Made by a program: the position numbers and the translations under genes
Assembly (NCBI GenBank): GCA_963556255.1
Contig: OY744606.1
Location: forward strand, 7,235,106-7,299,105
Direction: 5' to 3'
Length of the DNA: 64,000 nucleotides
Origin: Allolobophora icterica
Taxonomy: Eukaryota; Annelida; Clitellata; Crassiclitellata; Lumbricidae
The notes under the pieces: generated by a model
What the model saw: the letters and a program-made list of their open reading frames with translations, nothing else
Told to the model about the DNA's origin: nothing
Databases searched by the model: none
Shown here: positions 33,410-44,500 of the stretch, piece by piece
How positions within the stretch are numbered: position 1 is the first letter of the stretch
Layout: each line of letters starts with the position of its first letter

Positions 33410-33870
33410 TCGTTTTCACCATTCAAACTGCAAACACCATTCACCTTGTAAGCTTTTCTATCTACCTGACTGACCAATGTACCTGCAACATCCCATGGCT
33501 ACCATCATCAACGATTACCACCGCAGACAGGCCCGGTTCTAGACATTTGGCGGCCCTGGGCAAATCGGCGAAATCGGCGGCCCTAGGCAAACCGGCGACG
33601 CTAAGCACAAAAAAGTTGATGACTTTTTTTAGTCATTCACCTCTTTTTACGAATAATAAATTAAACCATATTGGAAAAATGGAAAATTGGCGGCCCCTAA
33701 AAATCGGCGGCGCTGGGCGGCTGCCCAGTTGCCCATACGGACGAACCGGGCCTGACCGCAGAACCTTGCAGTCTCCTCAGATTCACTTCTCGGATTCTGA
33801 CCAAGGTTCCGAAATTGACCCAACAACCTGGCTATTGAGAAATTTATTCGATATTGCGCCGGTGTTCCTG
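33410..33870 (+). mobile_element. LINE family B 3' end, interrupted by a hAT
   Basis: The family B tail reads ACGATTACCACCGCAGA, is interrupted, and resumes with ACCTTGCAGTCTCCTCAG. It ends near GATATTGCGCCGG. Confidence 0.8.
33528..33754. mobile_element. hAT MITE inside LINE B tail
   Basis: 227 bp, CAGGCCCGGTTC to GAACCGGGCCTG, with a perfect 8 bp target duplication ACCGCAGA. The interior repeats GGCGGCCCTGGGCAAATCGG-like segments near both ends. Confidence 0.93.
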
Positions 33871-34119
33871 ATGCTGGGACATTTCTGAGATTTATGTGTT
33901 ACATTTGGATCAGAGCTTTGAACCAATTATGAAGACACCTGCTCCTCCGATACTCGGTTTCAGTAGGTGATTCGAAATAGGCCGGCCTGGACACCTTTAA
34001 CCGATTGTGTTGTTATATTCGGAGATAATATTTGCCCCCCCCCCATCTTTCTTCTGTTGAACAATCGAGCGAGCGCCGTAAATTTTTTAACTGGTTTTAA
34101 ATTGTTTCACTCAACTTTA

Positions 34120-34395
34120 ATCACTTCATACTAAAATCTCACCTCTTCAAGTAGCCTATTCCTGCCCTAATCCAATCAATCCTCCGTCTTTCAAACTATC
34201 GAACTCTCAACTAAACCCGTCTTAGCAGCTCCTCCTCTGTGGTCTCTCTGACAGTCGTACTCGGAACTTCTCATTACATCTCCAGACAACCCTCTGACTT
34301 GACGCAGCGCTTGTGAATAAACTGGTGCTAGCTCTGCGCTTAGCTTCAGATCAAGCAGCGCTTCAGAAAGTTGGAGTTTACGATTAGTATTACGA
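34120..34395 (+). mobile_element. LINE family C 3' end
   Basis: AAAATCTCACCTCTTCAAG (an LKSHLFK-type C-terminus) leads to TGTGAATAAACTGGTGCTAG and then AGTTTACGATTAGTATTACG. It corresponds to 56150-56385 in unit 2. Scraps of the tail also occur near 13812, 31144, 33380, 44818, 49090 (antisense) and 55390. Confidence 0.7.
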
Positions 34396-34399
34396 TTAC

Positions 34400-34845
34400 G
34401 ATTCTTCTTGTCTTCTTGTGCTGTCGGCTCTTAGACTAGGAGCCCTAGCGATCGTCATGACACACAGTCTCCTTTGCCGTCTTGCTACTTCCCCAGTAGC
34501 CCTTGAGTCGCGCTCCGGCCTGGGAGTCCCACCATCAGCGACCATCGGCGTGGTTTGGTGTGTCTCATGACGATTTTCTTGGCATGTTAACAGGGGTGGT
34601 TTGCCATTGCCTTCCCCTGGTTTTGCCTGCCGTGCCCGTTCGTTCCCCTTCCTTTGGAAGGGTACCAACAGTTCCTCTTCCTTTGGAAGGGTACCAACAG
34701 TCCGCACCACGTGAAGGTGGGCACGGAGGACTTTGGTTCACCAGCCCAGGTCGGATCCGAGTCTACGCTCATAAGAGACGTCGGTCAGGTCGCCTCCCTG
34801 CTTTACTCTGAAACAGAGTGACTGGTGAACCTTTGCGGACCATGA
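34400..34845. mobile_element. Unclassified interspersed element
   Basis: Contains GGGGTGGTTTGCCATTGCC and TTTCTTGGCATGTTAAC, words common in 3' regions of retroelement-derived repeats in other animals. A 28 bp segment (CTTCCTTTGGAAGGGTACC) is tandemly duplicated at 34657-34711. It is absent from unit 2, which supports insertion. Family not determined. Confidence 0.5.
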
Positions 34846-35554
34846 TTACGATTAACTACATAAAAAATGTCCATTTTGTAAAAATTGTCTGAAATTAATA
34901 TAAGGCTATATGAATTAAATTCTTAGGATACTATAGTTTACTTACTTACTAGCTTAGTGTTTTAGGCGCTGAAGAAATCCATAGATTGAGAATACTATGT
35001 GTAGGATTTTTACTTAATGTAGATGCACTAAAGATAATAAACTGTTTACACTGCCACATCTGTTTATTATCAACCATGATCTCTAAAGAATCTTGTAGAA
35101 GAAATGCAGTTACACTCGATATCAAATAACAGCAATATACCTCAGGAACATGTTTCGAAAAATTGAAGATAGTTGCATTGAAGTTCAAGAACATACGACA
35201 TTACTATACATCTTCAGGATAGCAATCAAAGCAAACCTTAAATCTGTGTTGCAATCGTTGGCATAAAATCATTGGACGTCTACTCGGCTCATGTCCAACG
35301 ATAAATAAAGCGTTTATCTTAACGACCACAGTCGATCAATTCATTGAAACATGAGCGAAGGTCGAGGTCATGAGCTGTTATATAGAAACACGTGTACATT
35401 TACATTTACGCGAGTCAAGCCAGAAGAATGAGATGCAACGTAGCATGACTGGGTAGAGAGTACGATATATACTTTCGGATTTCACCAGGAAAGTTGTCTT
35501 ATCCGTTCAGCAGTACAAACTGTATAGGCTACAGGTTGACCTTTACAATAGACA

Positions 35555-35808
<254 letters not shown>

Positions 35809-36019
35809 CGTTTATTGTATATTAAGGCTGACACACCGCATCCTTGTACATACTGGTTAAATAAGAGGGCTAATAACTAAATATAATCTAAACATTGGTG
35901 GAGTTGTCTGGGATGCTAAGCTGGCATGTTGTGATAGTTCAGGTAGTTTACAGGCTTGCTGCGTAAAAGTAAAAGAATACTGATAAGCTGGCCTGTGCAG
36001 TAGAAATTGTAATTCACAG

Positions 36020-36043
36020 ACAGTTATAATAATAATGATAATA

Positions 36044-36074
<31 letters not shown>

Positions 36075-36155
36075 GTTGTTGTTGTTGTTGTTGTTGTTGT
36101 TATGGTCGGTGCTTCTTTGTTGTTGTTGTTGTTGTTGTTGTTGCTGCTGCTGCTG

Positions 36156-36192
<37 letters not shown>
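36020..36192. repeat. Compound (ATT)(GTT)(GCT) microsatellite
   Basis: Blocks of ATT, GTT, a unique GGTCGGTGCTTC, GTT again, then GCT. The same unique spacer sits in a simpler microsatellite at 58781 in unit 2. Confidence 0.95.
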
Positions 36193-37130
36193 AAGAAAAT
36201 TTGCAACATGATCAGAGTAACACAGACATTTATGCGAATCTGAGACGTGTTTAGTCATTCGCCAGGCGAACAGCAGTTACATATACACGTGTTTGGAAGC
36301 CAGTGATCTATAGATGTAGTGGTAAAAGGTAGGTATGATTGCTTCTTGTACGGGCTTCATAAGTCCCACGGGCCAGTATATTCAGGCAACTTTATTAACG
36401 CAGGGTTAAGGAATTTGTAACAGAAGAGGAAGAGGAAAATTAGACGAGCCAAAGAATTTTGGATGCGTTGAAACCTGTTGACTTCAACAAGAGACATCTG
36501 CAAAATTAACGGAATTCGTGTAGGCCTAATACTTTAAAGACGAGCGTGTACTAAAATGTATGAAAATTAGGCCTTATCCCTTTTTATCGTTATAGGGTTA
36601 ATTGAGGCGAGAGCAGACAAGATAGCGGGCTCTGGTTCGTGACATGCCTTTAGTAGGCCCTAACAGTTGACCTTATAAATTATGTGATCTATTGCTCATT
36701 TGCTCTGGTGTGATAGAAACATGATCCGCACAGCTCTGTATAATATTACGGGAGTCGAAATGTGAAATTACTGTACAGAGCAACCGAAGTTGTGGTTTGA
36801 TAATTTCGGCCGAGCAGACTTTACGAAATGCTGGTTGAACTGAAGTTAGAAGATGAAATAATGTTCTTGTTGATCCGTGTAAGGAAGAGACGTTCAACAA
36901 TCTTTCAAATGTTGATGAGTCTAAAGCTTGGTGCCCAGGTCAGATTTCTAAGTAAAGGTGCGACTATAGCATGTACGAAACCCGGTGTAACAAAGGTTTC
37001 AGGAAATAGAATTTTTAGTCAAAATTAATCAACAATGAGAGTGGACGAAAACACCAGCAAAGAAACCGTAATCAATGCAGGTTTGAAGTCATATAGAGAG
37101 GATTTAAATAAATGTAAGAGTTCACGTTTT
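36193..37130. other. Unit 1 upstream region shared with unit 2
   Basis: Corresponds to about 58810-59587. I see no coding. It probably belongs to the upstream region of SCPEP1 copy 1; no TATA or other promoter element stands out. Confidence 0.4.
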
Positions 37131-37194
37131 CCTATGACCAGCCTTGTTGTCCTCGAGACCAAGGTCTTGGTCTCGAGTGCACTCGAGTTTCTTT

Positions 37195-37430
37195 TTCAAA
37201 GTCTTGGTCTTGGTGTTGGTCTTGACTCCAAAAGTCTTGGTCTTGAGGTTAAAAGTCTTGGTCTTGGTCTTGATCTTGAGGTTCAAAGTCTTGGTCTTGA
37301 GGTTCAAAGTCTTGGTCTTGGTCTTGGTCTTGATCTTGAGGTTCAAAGTCTTGGTCTTGAGGTTCAAAGTCTTGAGGTTCAAAGTCTGTTCATATTGACA
37401 GCCGGTCTTGGTCTTGGTCTTGCGAGACCA
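37195..37430 (+). repeat. Subterminal GGTCTTG array, left
   Basis: Repeats of CAAAGTCTTGGTCTTGAGGTT. A similar array lies at 38005-38155 in the right end, in the same orientation. The long frames across it (repeated LVL or LGLGL) are artefacts. Confidence 0.88.
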
Positions 37431-37453
37431 AGACCGGCTGTCAATATGAACAG
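37386..37453. repeat. Perfect 29 bp hairpin, 10 nt loop
   Basis: The left arm 37386-37414 begins CTGTTCATATTGACAGCC and is perfectly inverted at 37425-37453. It lies at the inner edge of the left subterminal array. Confidence 0.93.
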
Positions 37454-37672
37454 TCATTTAACAAAACTCATGAATTTAAAAATTTATCAAGCCTGTTTGC
37501 ATCTTAGCCTACGACAAATACCTACGGACGGATGCAAGTCTTGTTGGTCAGGAAAACTCATCGACAGCAGCAACTAAGTTATGCTGTGTCTGGAAGCCCT
37601 GCCGAGTCTTTTTCTGAAGCCTGATAAACCGTGGGAGGATTTGAAAAAGGCTCACGGTTTATACATTTACAT

Positions 37673-37850
37673 CCAGTGCTTGAAAAGCTACTGGTGTGCC
37701 AGCGACTTCGGCACCTATGGAAAGTATTTTTTCATATGGCGGAATTTTTATAAGTAGCCCACAAAACACGTCTTGGTCAGAAAATTCTGAGCGAATTGGT
37801 TTTATATAAAATACAAAAGCCATTTGGAATAACATTTTGCATGAAGGACT
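37673..37850 (+). pseudogene. hAT transposase C-terminal remnant
   Basis: A frame reads KATGVPATSAPMESIFSYGG, matching the conserved P-x-SSAPxERxFSxGG region of the hAT dimerisation domain. The remainder of the transposase is missing and stops follow, so it is inactive. Confidence 0.8.
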
Positions 37851-38004
37851 TTTATAAATACGAATTCGGAATTCTCTGCAGCCTGCATTTAAAGTTAGTT
37901 TGCCCGAATAAAATAAAAGACTCACGCTTTCATTAAAAAAAGCGAGTAGTCCGACTTGACAATTTTTTATAAGGAAGAGAAGTCTTGGGCTGATTGTGAT
38001 TTGT

Positions 38005-38155
38005 TGAGTCTTGGTCTTGGTCTAGAGGTTCAAAGGCTTGGTCTTGGTCTCGAGGTTCAAAGTGTTGGTCTTGGTCTTGGTCTCGAGGTTCAAAGTCTTG
38101 GTCTTGGTCTAGAGGTTCAAAGTCTTGGTCTTGGTCTTGAGGTTTAAGGTCTTGA
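38005..38155 (+). repeat. Subterminal GGTCTTG array, right
   Basis: Same unit as 37195-37430, with GAGGTTCAAAGTCTTGGTC repeated about five times. Confidence 0.88.
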
Positions 38156-38468
38156 GAACAAGACTGCCTATGACGACCGTGTGGCCTCGACCATGCCCAT
38201 GTTCAAGGAATTTATATGAATTACTTCAAGCCAATCGGTTAGAATTCAGATAGTTTCGAAAACACATTCTTCGTGCTTAAGAAACCTATAGTAGGCTACT
38301 GTGTCACTGGCTTCTTGGATTTTTACAGTTAGACTGCTATCTGGAGTTCTGAAATTTTTAGAATTTATCCGGAGAAGGCAAAGGCTTAGATCTAAAATGA
38401 ATATTCAGAGCAATGACCGATGATAAAACATTTTCTTTGACAGAAGAATTTGACCTCTGTTCAAGACG

Positions 38469-38538
38469 ATGGTTCATCTTGAATCTGCATTGGTGATCGT
38501 TGTTTTGCTGGGTGTCGTTGAGTGTCAAACCATAATAG
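38469..38538 (+). CDS. SCPEP1: SCPEP1 copy 1, exon 1 (start, signal peptide)
   Basis: Encodes MVHLESALVIVVLLGVVEC, a classic signal peptide, and ends after codon 23 plus one base at donor GTAAGT. The ATG is conserved in copy 2 (60283), which supports the start. Confidence 0.9.
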
Positions 38539-41500
38539 GTAAGTGCAACAATTCTACCAAATTGTGGAAAGAAGCCCCAATTAACACTGGGCTTTTCATT
38601 CGGTTGGGTTTTTTTTCGCTTTTTCTTCGTTCGTTCATTCATTCATTATTTCTCATCTCTTCAAAATATCTACTCAGATGCGAACTAAGTTAAATTTTGA
38701 CATAAGAGAATAATTTCCGGCATTTACGCAAGGTGCATCTGGCGTCTATAGGCCTACCTTAAAGAATTCTCCGGGTTTTCGGTCCAATCACTGCTATGCG
38801 CTAGGTTACCATTGTCTAATTTTCAACGAAGGTGACAACCACTTCATGAAGGCTTATTCCTTCAGAAGATCTAGGAGGACGCGGTGATATAGTGGTGTAG
38901 GTCGGTGTCTTGTAATCGCAGGGTCACAGGTCCGATTCCACCTCAGGCCACTGCGTAGCGACCCAAGTGCTTCTGAATCGTTGCTTCGATCTTATCGACT
39001 GTCTACGAAATACGGCACACTAATCTCCAGTATTTATTTATTTATCTAAAAGGCTACATGTGTTTTACAAACAGATAACACAGGATCTACGGTAACCAAA
39101 CACAAATGGGGTTACGTGCACGTCAGAAACGACTCCCATATGTTCTATGGGCTTTACTATACCTCTCACCCAGATCGAGCCGAAAATAGACCGTGGATCA
39201 TATGGCTACAGGTTAGACATTCATATTACATAACAATGACAACGACGATGGTGATGATAAAGACGATGATTATGATGATAACATTGACGACGATGCATAG
39301 GCGTAGCTACATGGAGGCAAGAGGAGGCATTTGCCTCCTCTTGGTTTTGCGAATTTAAAAATTCTCCATGTATTTTCTGAAGTAGACCCCAGGAGAGGTG
39401 GATTTTGCCTCCTCTTGATTTGTGTCGAAGAAAAAAAAAAAAAAAAAAGGTCATAAACTTTTTCGTGACGAAATTTACTTTTTTCGTGACGAAATTTTAG
39501 AAATTCTGAGAGCAAAATTCTTAAATTCTCAGAAGTTTTTTCGGACGCTGAAAAATTTCCGTCTGCCTTCTGAAACAAAATCGCCGCCACTGCATAAAAG
39601 TTTAGACAAGCAGTAGTTGCCTCCACTTGAATTTAAGTCTGGCTACGCCCCTGCGACGATGTGATTGATAATGTACTTGATAATGAAGGTGATGATCTTC
39701 TTCAGTCTCCTGAAGTCCATAGAACTTTTATGATGACAGTGAAAATGAAAATAGTCATAATTCGCCAACATCATCAAAATCATTATGTACATGTGTATTT
39801 AGCCTACATATCAAGGTAGGGCCTACTTAAATTAGTGCCTTCTAGGCACCTCACAAAAGCGCTGTATTTTATTTATAATCATCATCTGAGTTTGCATTAT
39901 ATATATATTTATTTATTTATTTAAAAATCCAGAGTGAGTTTGCAAGTTCTGCAATGCACTGGTCCCGTATTCAATCAAGATCTTAATTAAATTTCTCTGG
40001 GTCGCGACCCACTTGTGAATATCTTGGCAGTCTCGGTACCCACTGTGCAAAATTAAGCACTGTGTACTAGAATTTGCTTCGTAAATAAGCATCGAAATAT
40101 TCTAAATTACGCACAGCGTTTAGAAATTGGCATATTTAAAGCATTAAAAGGAAACTTAGAATAAAACAGTTTACAATTTACTGCAATCCAAAGGCAACTG
40201 TTGTACCTATGCAATAAATACGATAGCCCAATCATAGCCAAATTTAATGTTGTTGCTCCGAAAAATTAAAGTTTCTCGAAAAAATTTGGCGACCCACTTG
40301 CCAGAACTTCGCGACCCACTTTGGGAAACTCTGCCGTATTCAATACTCTGGGGGATTCGTTCATTGCCGGTTTAACCCTTCGTCGGGCGGAAAAAAAACT
40401 ATACAACTAAGGGCGTGGGGTCAATTTTGACCCCAGAGTAGTTATCATATAATTCGAATAAAATAAGCACTTAGATTGCACGAGAAGGTCATTATTATTA
40501 TTATTCACTGAAATGTCATTATTTGTTGTACTTCCTCATGACGAGACGTCATAAAATGACGTCATGGCATGACGTTACGTCATGATGTCATGACGCCACA
40601 TGCAACAAAAGGCTTGTAATACTGTTCTTACCCTAATGTTTAGCGCCCTCAATAAAATATAATGACGCTTCCTCATGACAACACGTCATGACGTGGTGTC
40701 ATGACATGACGTCACGTCATGATGTCATGACGCCACATACAAACATAGGCTTGTAGTGCTGTTCCTACCCTAATGTTCAACACCCTCAATACAATATAAT
40801 GACGCTTTCTCATGACATGACGTCATGACATGACGTCATGACGTGGTGTCATGACATGACGTCACGTCATGATGTCATGACGCCACATACAAACATAGAC
40901 TTGTAATACTGTTCTTACCTTAATGTATAGGCTAGTGCCCTCAGTACAATGAAATGACGCTAGAATGATCATAGGAGACTGCTAGGAGCTTAGGAAAGTA
41001 TTTCATCAATCAGCAGAGAGACATGTCTGACAGAAGATTTGACAGTGGACAGTGCACTCATTCATATGACATGCCTTGCACACAGCCATGGCTTTTTTGT
41101 CTGTCTGGGACAAACTTGGCAGCGACCTCATTTCTTTGGAGGTTCCAGAGTGTCGTCTATAACAGTCATCCTCTAATCAGCCCATGCTGAGTTGCATCGC
41201 TGTTCCTGTGGCTCTTGGCAAAGATCTTTTTCCCAGCTTCTTGATGACGCTGTCTCACTGGAGCTTTGTCCACATTCAATTTCTCATGAAGGACGTAAGC
41301 CTGAAGTGCCGGAATATTCAGCAGGTTGCAGAACGGCACAGCCTGCCGAAGGCTGGTTGAGAACTTCGTGCTGAATCATCTGGTCAGCCTAATCAACTAC
41401 TTTGGTCTTGTTGTAGAAGTTGATAACCTCTGGAAGCTTCCTTGGTGTTTTGATAAAAGTTCCATTGGAGATGTGCATAGTCAACAAGACGATGACCAGT

Positions 41501-44500
41501 TGTAAGAAAGCAATGACAAGTCGCCGGTCTCATTGAACCCGACAAAGGATGAGTACAATCTCGCGTCCTCAGGGAGAAACAAATTTTTTAGGCAAATCTA
41601 CTCGATTAGTACGAATAGTACCAACCAAAGTAGATTTCTTTATCTTCAGAACATCTGTAGCTAGGGCCAGCGAGGTGCAACAGTTATCAGTGGTAATGTT
41701 GCGACCTCCACATTCAAGAAGGTATATGAGCTGACGTTCAATGTTTCCTCCCAGATCTTTGGTTGAAGCTGCATCAGGGCTCTCTTTGCTGCAATAGGGC
41801 CTATATGCTGGCATTGTACACGTACTTCGTTTCAGCATCGCAGCACATCCATAACTTTATGCCGTATTTTGCCGGCTTTGACGAATTTTGTACGGATTTT
41901 GCACCGACCTCGATATGGAGCGAGCCTTTCGCCAATTGTCAGGAATGGCCCTGGATCATAGGCGTAATTTGTGGGGGTACGAGGGTACCCGTACCCTACC
42001 CACTGTTTGGACTGGGTTACCGTACACCCCACTTTTTGAACATCAGTCAATATCTTATTATTGTACCTTCCCAGAGATTGCAGTCTCGGCCTTGCTTAGT
42101 ATATGCAAAAAACTGGTACCCCCACTTTTTAGACCAAAGTTGCGCCTCTGCCCTTGAATCATTGCACCTTGAGCGTTGTGTAAAGAGTAACAATAAATAA
42201 GGAAGTAAAATTGTGGGCAATGTGCAACTTTAGATTGTCAAATGAGAAAGAAACATCAATAATCAGTAATGGGGTCAAAAATGACCCCATGACCTTAAGT
42301 GTAAAAATGTCGTGTAGTTTTTTGTCCATCTAAAATTCGCATGCAAACTCAACTGGAATACGTAGAGACAACCAATGCAATAATTCTCGTGAAAATTCAC
42401 GGCAGCCATTTCAGATTTTGATAACGAACCATAGTTTGAAAATGCGCTCTGGGGTCATTTTTGACCCCACGCCCGACGAAGGGTTAAGTGATAAAAAAAA
42501 TTGCAGAAAATGAAAACTTCTAAGGTCTACTAGAGTTATAGGATCCTCAGGCTTTTTTTACTTTTTTTTCAGGTAAGTTTAATCCAGGATATAAAAAGTG
42601 GCAAAACAACATGAATGATACGTAGGCCCTACATCTCATCGTGTTCTAGCAGAAGAAGGTTTTATCTTTCTATCTATCTACCTATATATATAAATATATC
42701 TGTCTACTCGCTACCTGTCCATCCATCCATCTATCAATATAGGACTTCAATGCAGTGAACGAGACGAACATACAAGTACAGTTTTTCTGTTTACATATTT
42801 CAGGGTGGTCCTGGGGGATCAGGTTGCGGTCACGGGAACTTTTTGGAAATTGGTCCACTGAAGCCTGACCGACAACCTAGAAACACCACTTGGGTGAGAC
42901 CTTGGGTGTATATCTCTCTCACAATATAAAAATTCTGTCCATAATACTTGTAGGCCAGAAATTCTCAGCGCAAGAGCCACGTAGAATAATATTTAACACC
43001 TTGTTTCATTAGAAAGAAGAAACTGCTGATTACAGTGCACTGCCCGTATATATCTGCAGGTATATCTGCAGATATACATATGCATCAGACAATACATCTG
43101 CTTGAATTATTTAATGCAGTCACAGCACATCTGCTCTAGAAAAAGAATTATATATCCGATGAACATAATTCGATATGCTCTTTTCTTTTGCTATGCTCTA
43201 ATGTGAGTTATACTCAAACGTAACCTTGCAAATTGTTCCATGCCCTGTGTCATTCCTGACTTATCAGTTGGCTATGCACATTTATAATTCCACGCATCTA
43301 AACTCCGAACCATGGATAAAGTAGGAGAGCGAGGCTAATTGTCTTCACTATGACAGAGCATTATCAAGCAGAAACTACCTATCTACTTCACTTTGACCCT
43401 ACCTACCTCACTTTGACAAAAACATGTTGTGACTTCACTTCCGTTGGAGCATCTTTATGAAACAATATTTCTATTGAAATTCATACCATCCGAATCATTG
43501 GGGAATTCATGGAATGCATAACAGCCGGGACACCTATAGCCTAAAACAGAGCCTACTCTTTCTCATATGGCCTTTGTAAGGAGGTGCTGGACAAATGTAA
43601 CTGTTACAATTACGATCAGCCTACAGTTAGATGTGCACACCTAGATTTTGCTGAATGCTTCAGGTAAAGCAAGCCAGCGTCCTCTTCATTGACTCTCCGG
43701 TTGGAGCTGGCTTCAGCTATGTCGATGATGAAAGCGCTTATAACACGAAAGATAGTGAAATCATAGACGACCTAATAGTATTCCTCCGAGAGTTTCTGGA
43801 TAAAATTCCGATCTTCAAGGTGATATTTTATCCCTTATCCAACAAAGTTACTTCGCTTGAAGCTGTATTTATTTTCACATTTACAGACAGACACCTTTTA
43901 ATGAAATTGCTTCAATTTCAGAGCAAATTCTCTTGATCCGTTTTGATTATCATATTTAATTTTCATTTGTTGTGTCAATAGCAAAAGATCACAGTTTAGA
44001 ATGCCTCGTGTGAATTTATTTTCTCATTTTACTGTGTTTATAATAGTTAATTTTATTCTAAAATAAATTCCCAAGATGCATTATAATACCTTCTGGATTT
44101 GGAAACTGCGGATTACGATCGTCTGGACAGCCTGATTTTGTTGTTATATTTGAGTCCGCTGATTCTGTTATTCTGATTTTCTTTACAGACTCGTCCTTTG
44201 TATATTTTTGGTCAATCATACGGAGGAAAAGTCGCCGCTCTCCTATCCCGACGTCTCTATGATGTAACATTTGCATATTTGTGGTACATGTGTATATTTA
44301 GTTATATTAGCTTAAGCTTTAATAATCTTTGTATATTAGTGATAATAGTAGAAATAGTAATACTGCTACTAATACTAATAATAATAACTACATGATTGCC
44401 CGTCCTAAGACGGTTTGAAGACAATTAGAAAATGTGTTTTTCGATGTACGTGAAATTTATTATGTATTTGGTAACTTCAACAATCAACATTAAAATGTAA

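Larger units (their letters stand above)
37139..38166 (+). mobile_element. hAT element, deletion derivative with transposase remnant
   Basis: 1028 bp. The ends are CAGCCTTGTTGTCCTCGAG, and the right-end complement reads CAGTCTTGTTCTCAAGACC. The 8 bp target duplication CCTATGAC is perfect (37131-37138 and 38167-38174). Unit 2 shows the unoccupied site with a single CCTATGAC at 59588-59595. Both ends carry arrays of GGTCTTGGTCTTGAGGTTCA, and the middle retains a transposase C-terminal piece. Confidence 0.95.
40376..42483 (-). mobile_element. piggyBac element, inactive, in SCPEP1 intron 2
   Basis: 2108 bp flanked by TTAA (40372-40375 and 42484-42487). The ends are CCCTTCGTCGGGCG and its inverse, with GGGGTCAATTTTGACCCC just inside. 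A decayed transposase lies on the minus strand. Unit 2 keeps a single TTAA at 61391-61394 with matching flanks, which is the unoccupied target. Confidence 0.95.

Noticed and set aside
34503..34811. 102-residue open frame on the plus strand
   Set aside because: It lies inside an interspersed element with a tandem duplication, overlaps an equally long minus frame and shows no domain.
37122..37577. Open frames rich in Leu-Gly or Lys-Thr over the GGTCTTG array
   Set aside because: They are artefacts of the subterminal repeats of the hAT at 37139-38166.
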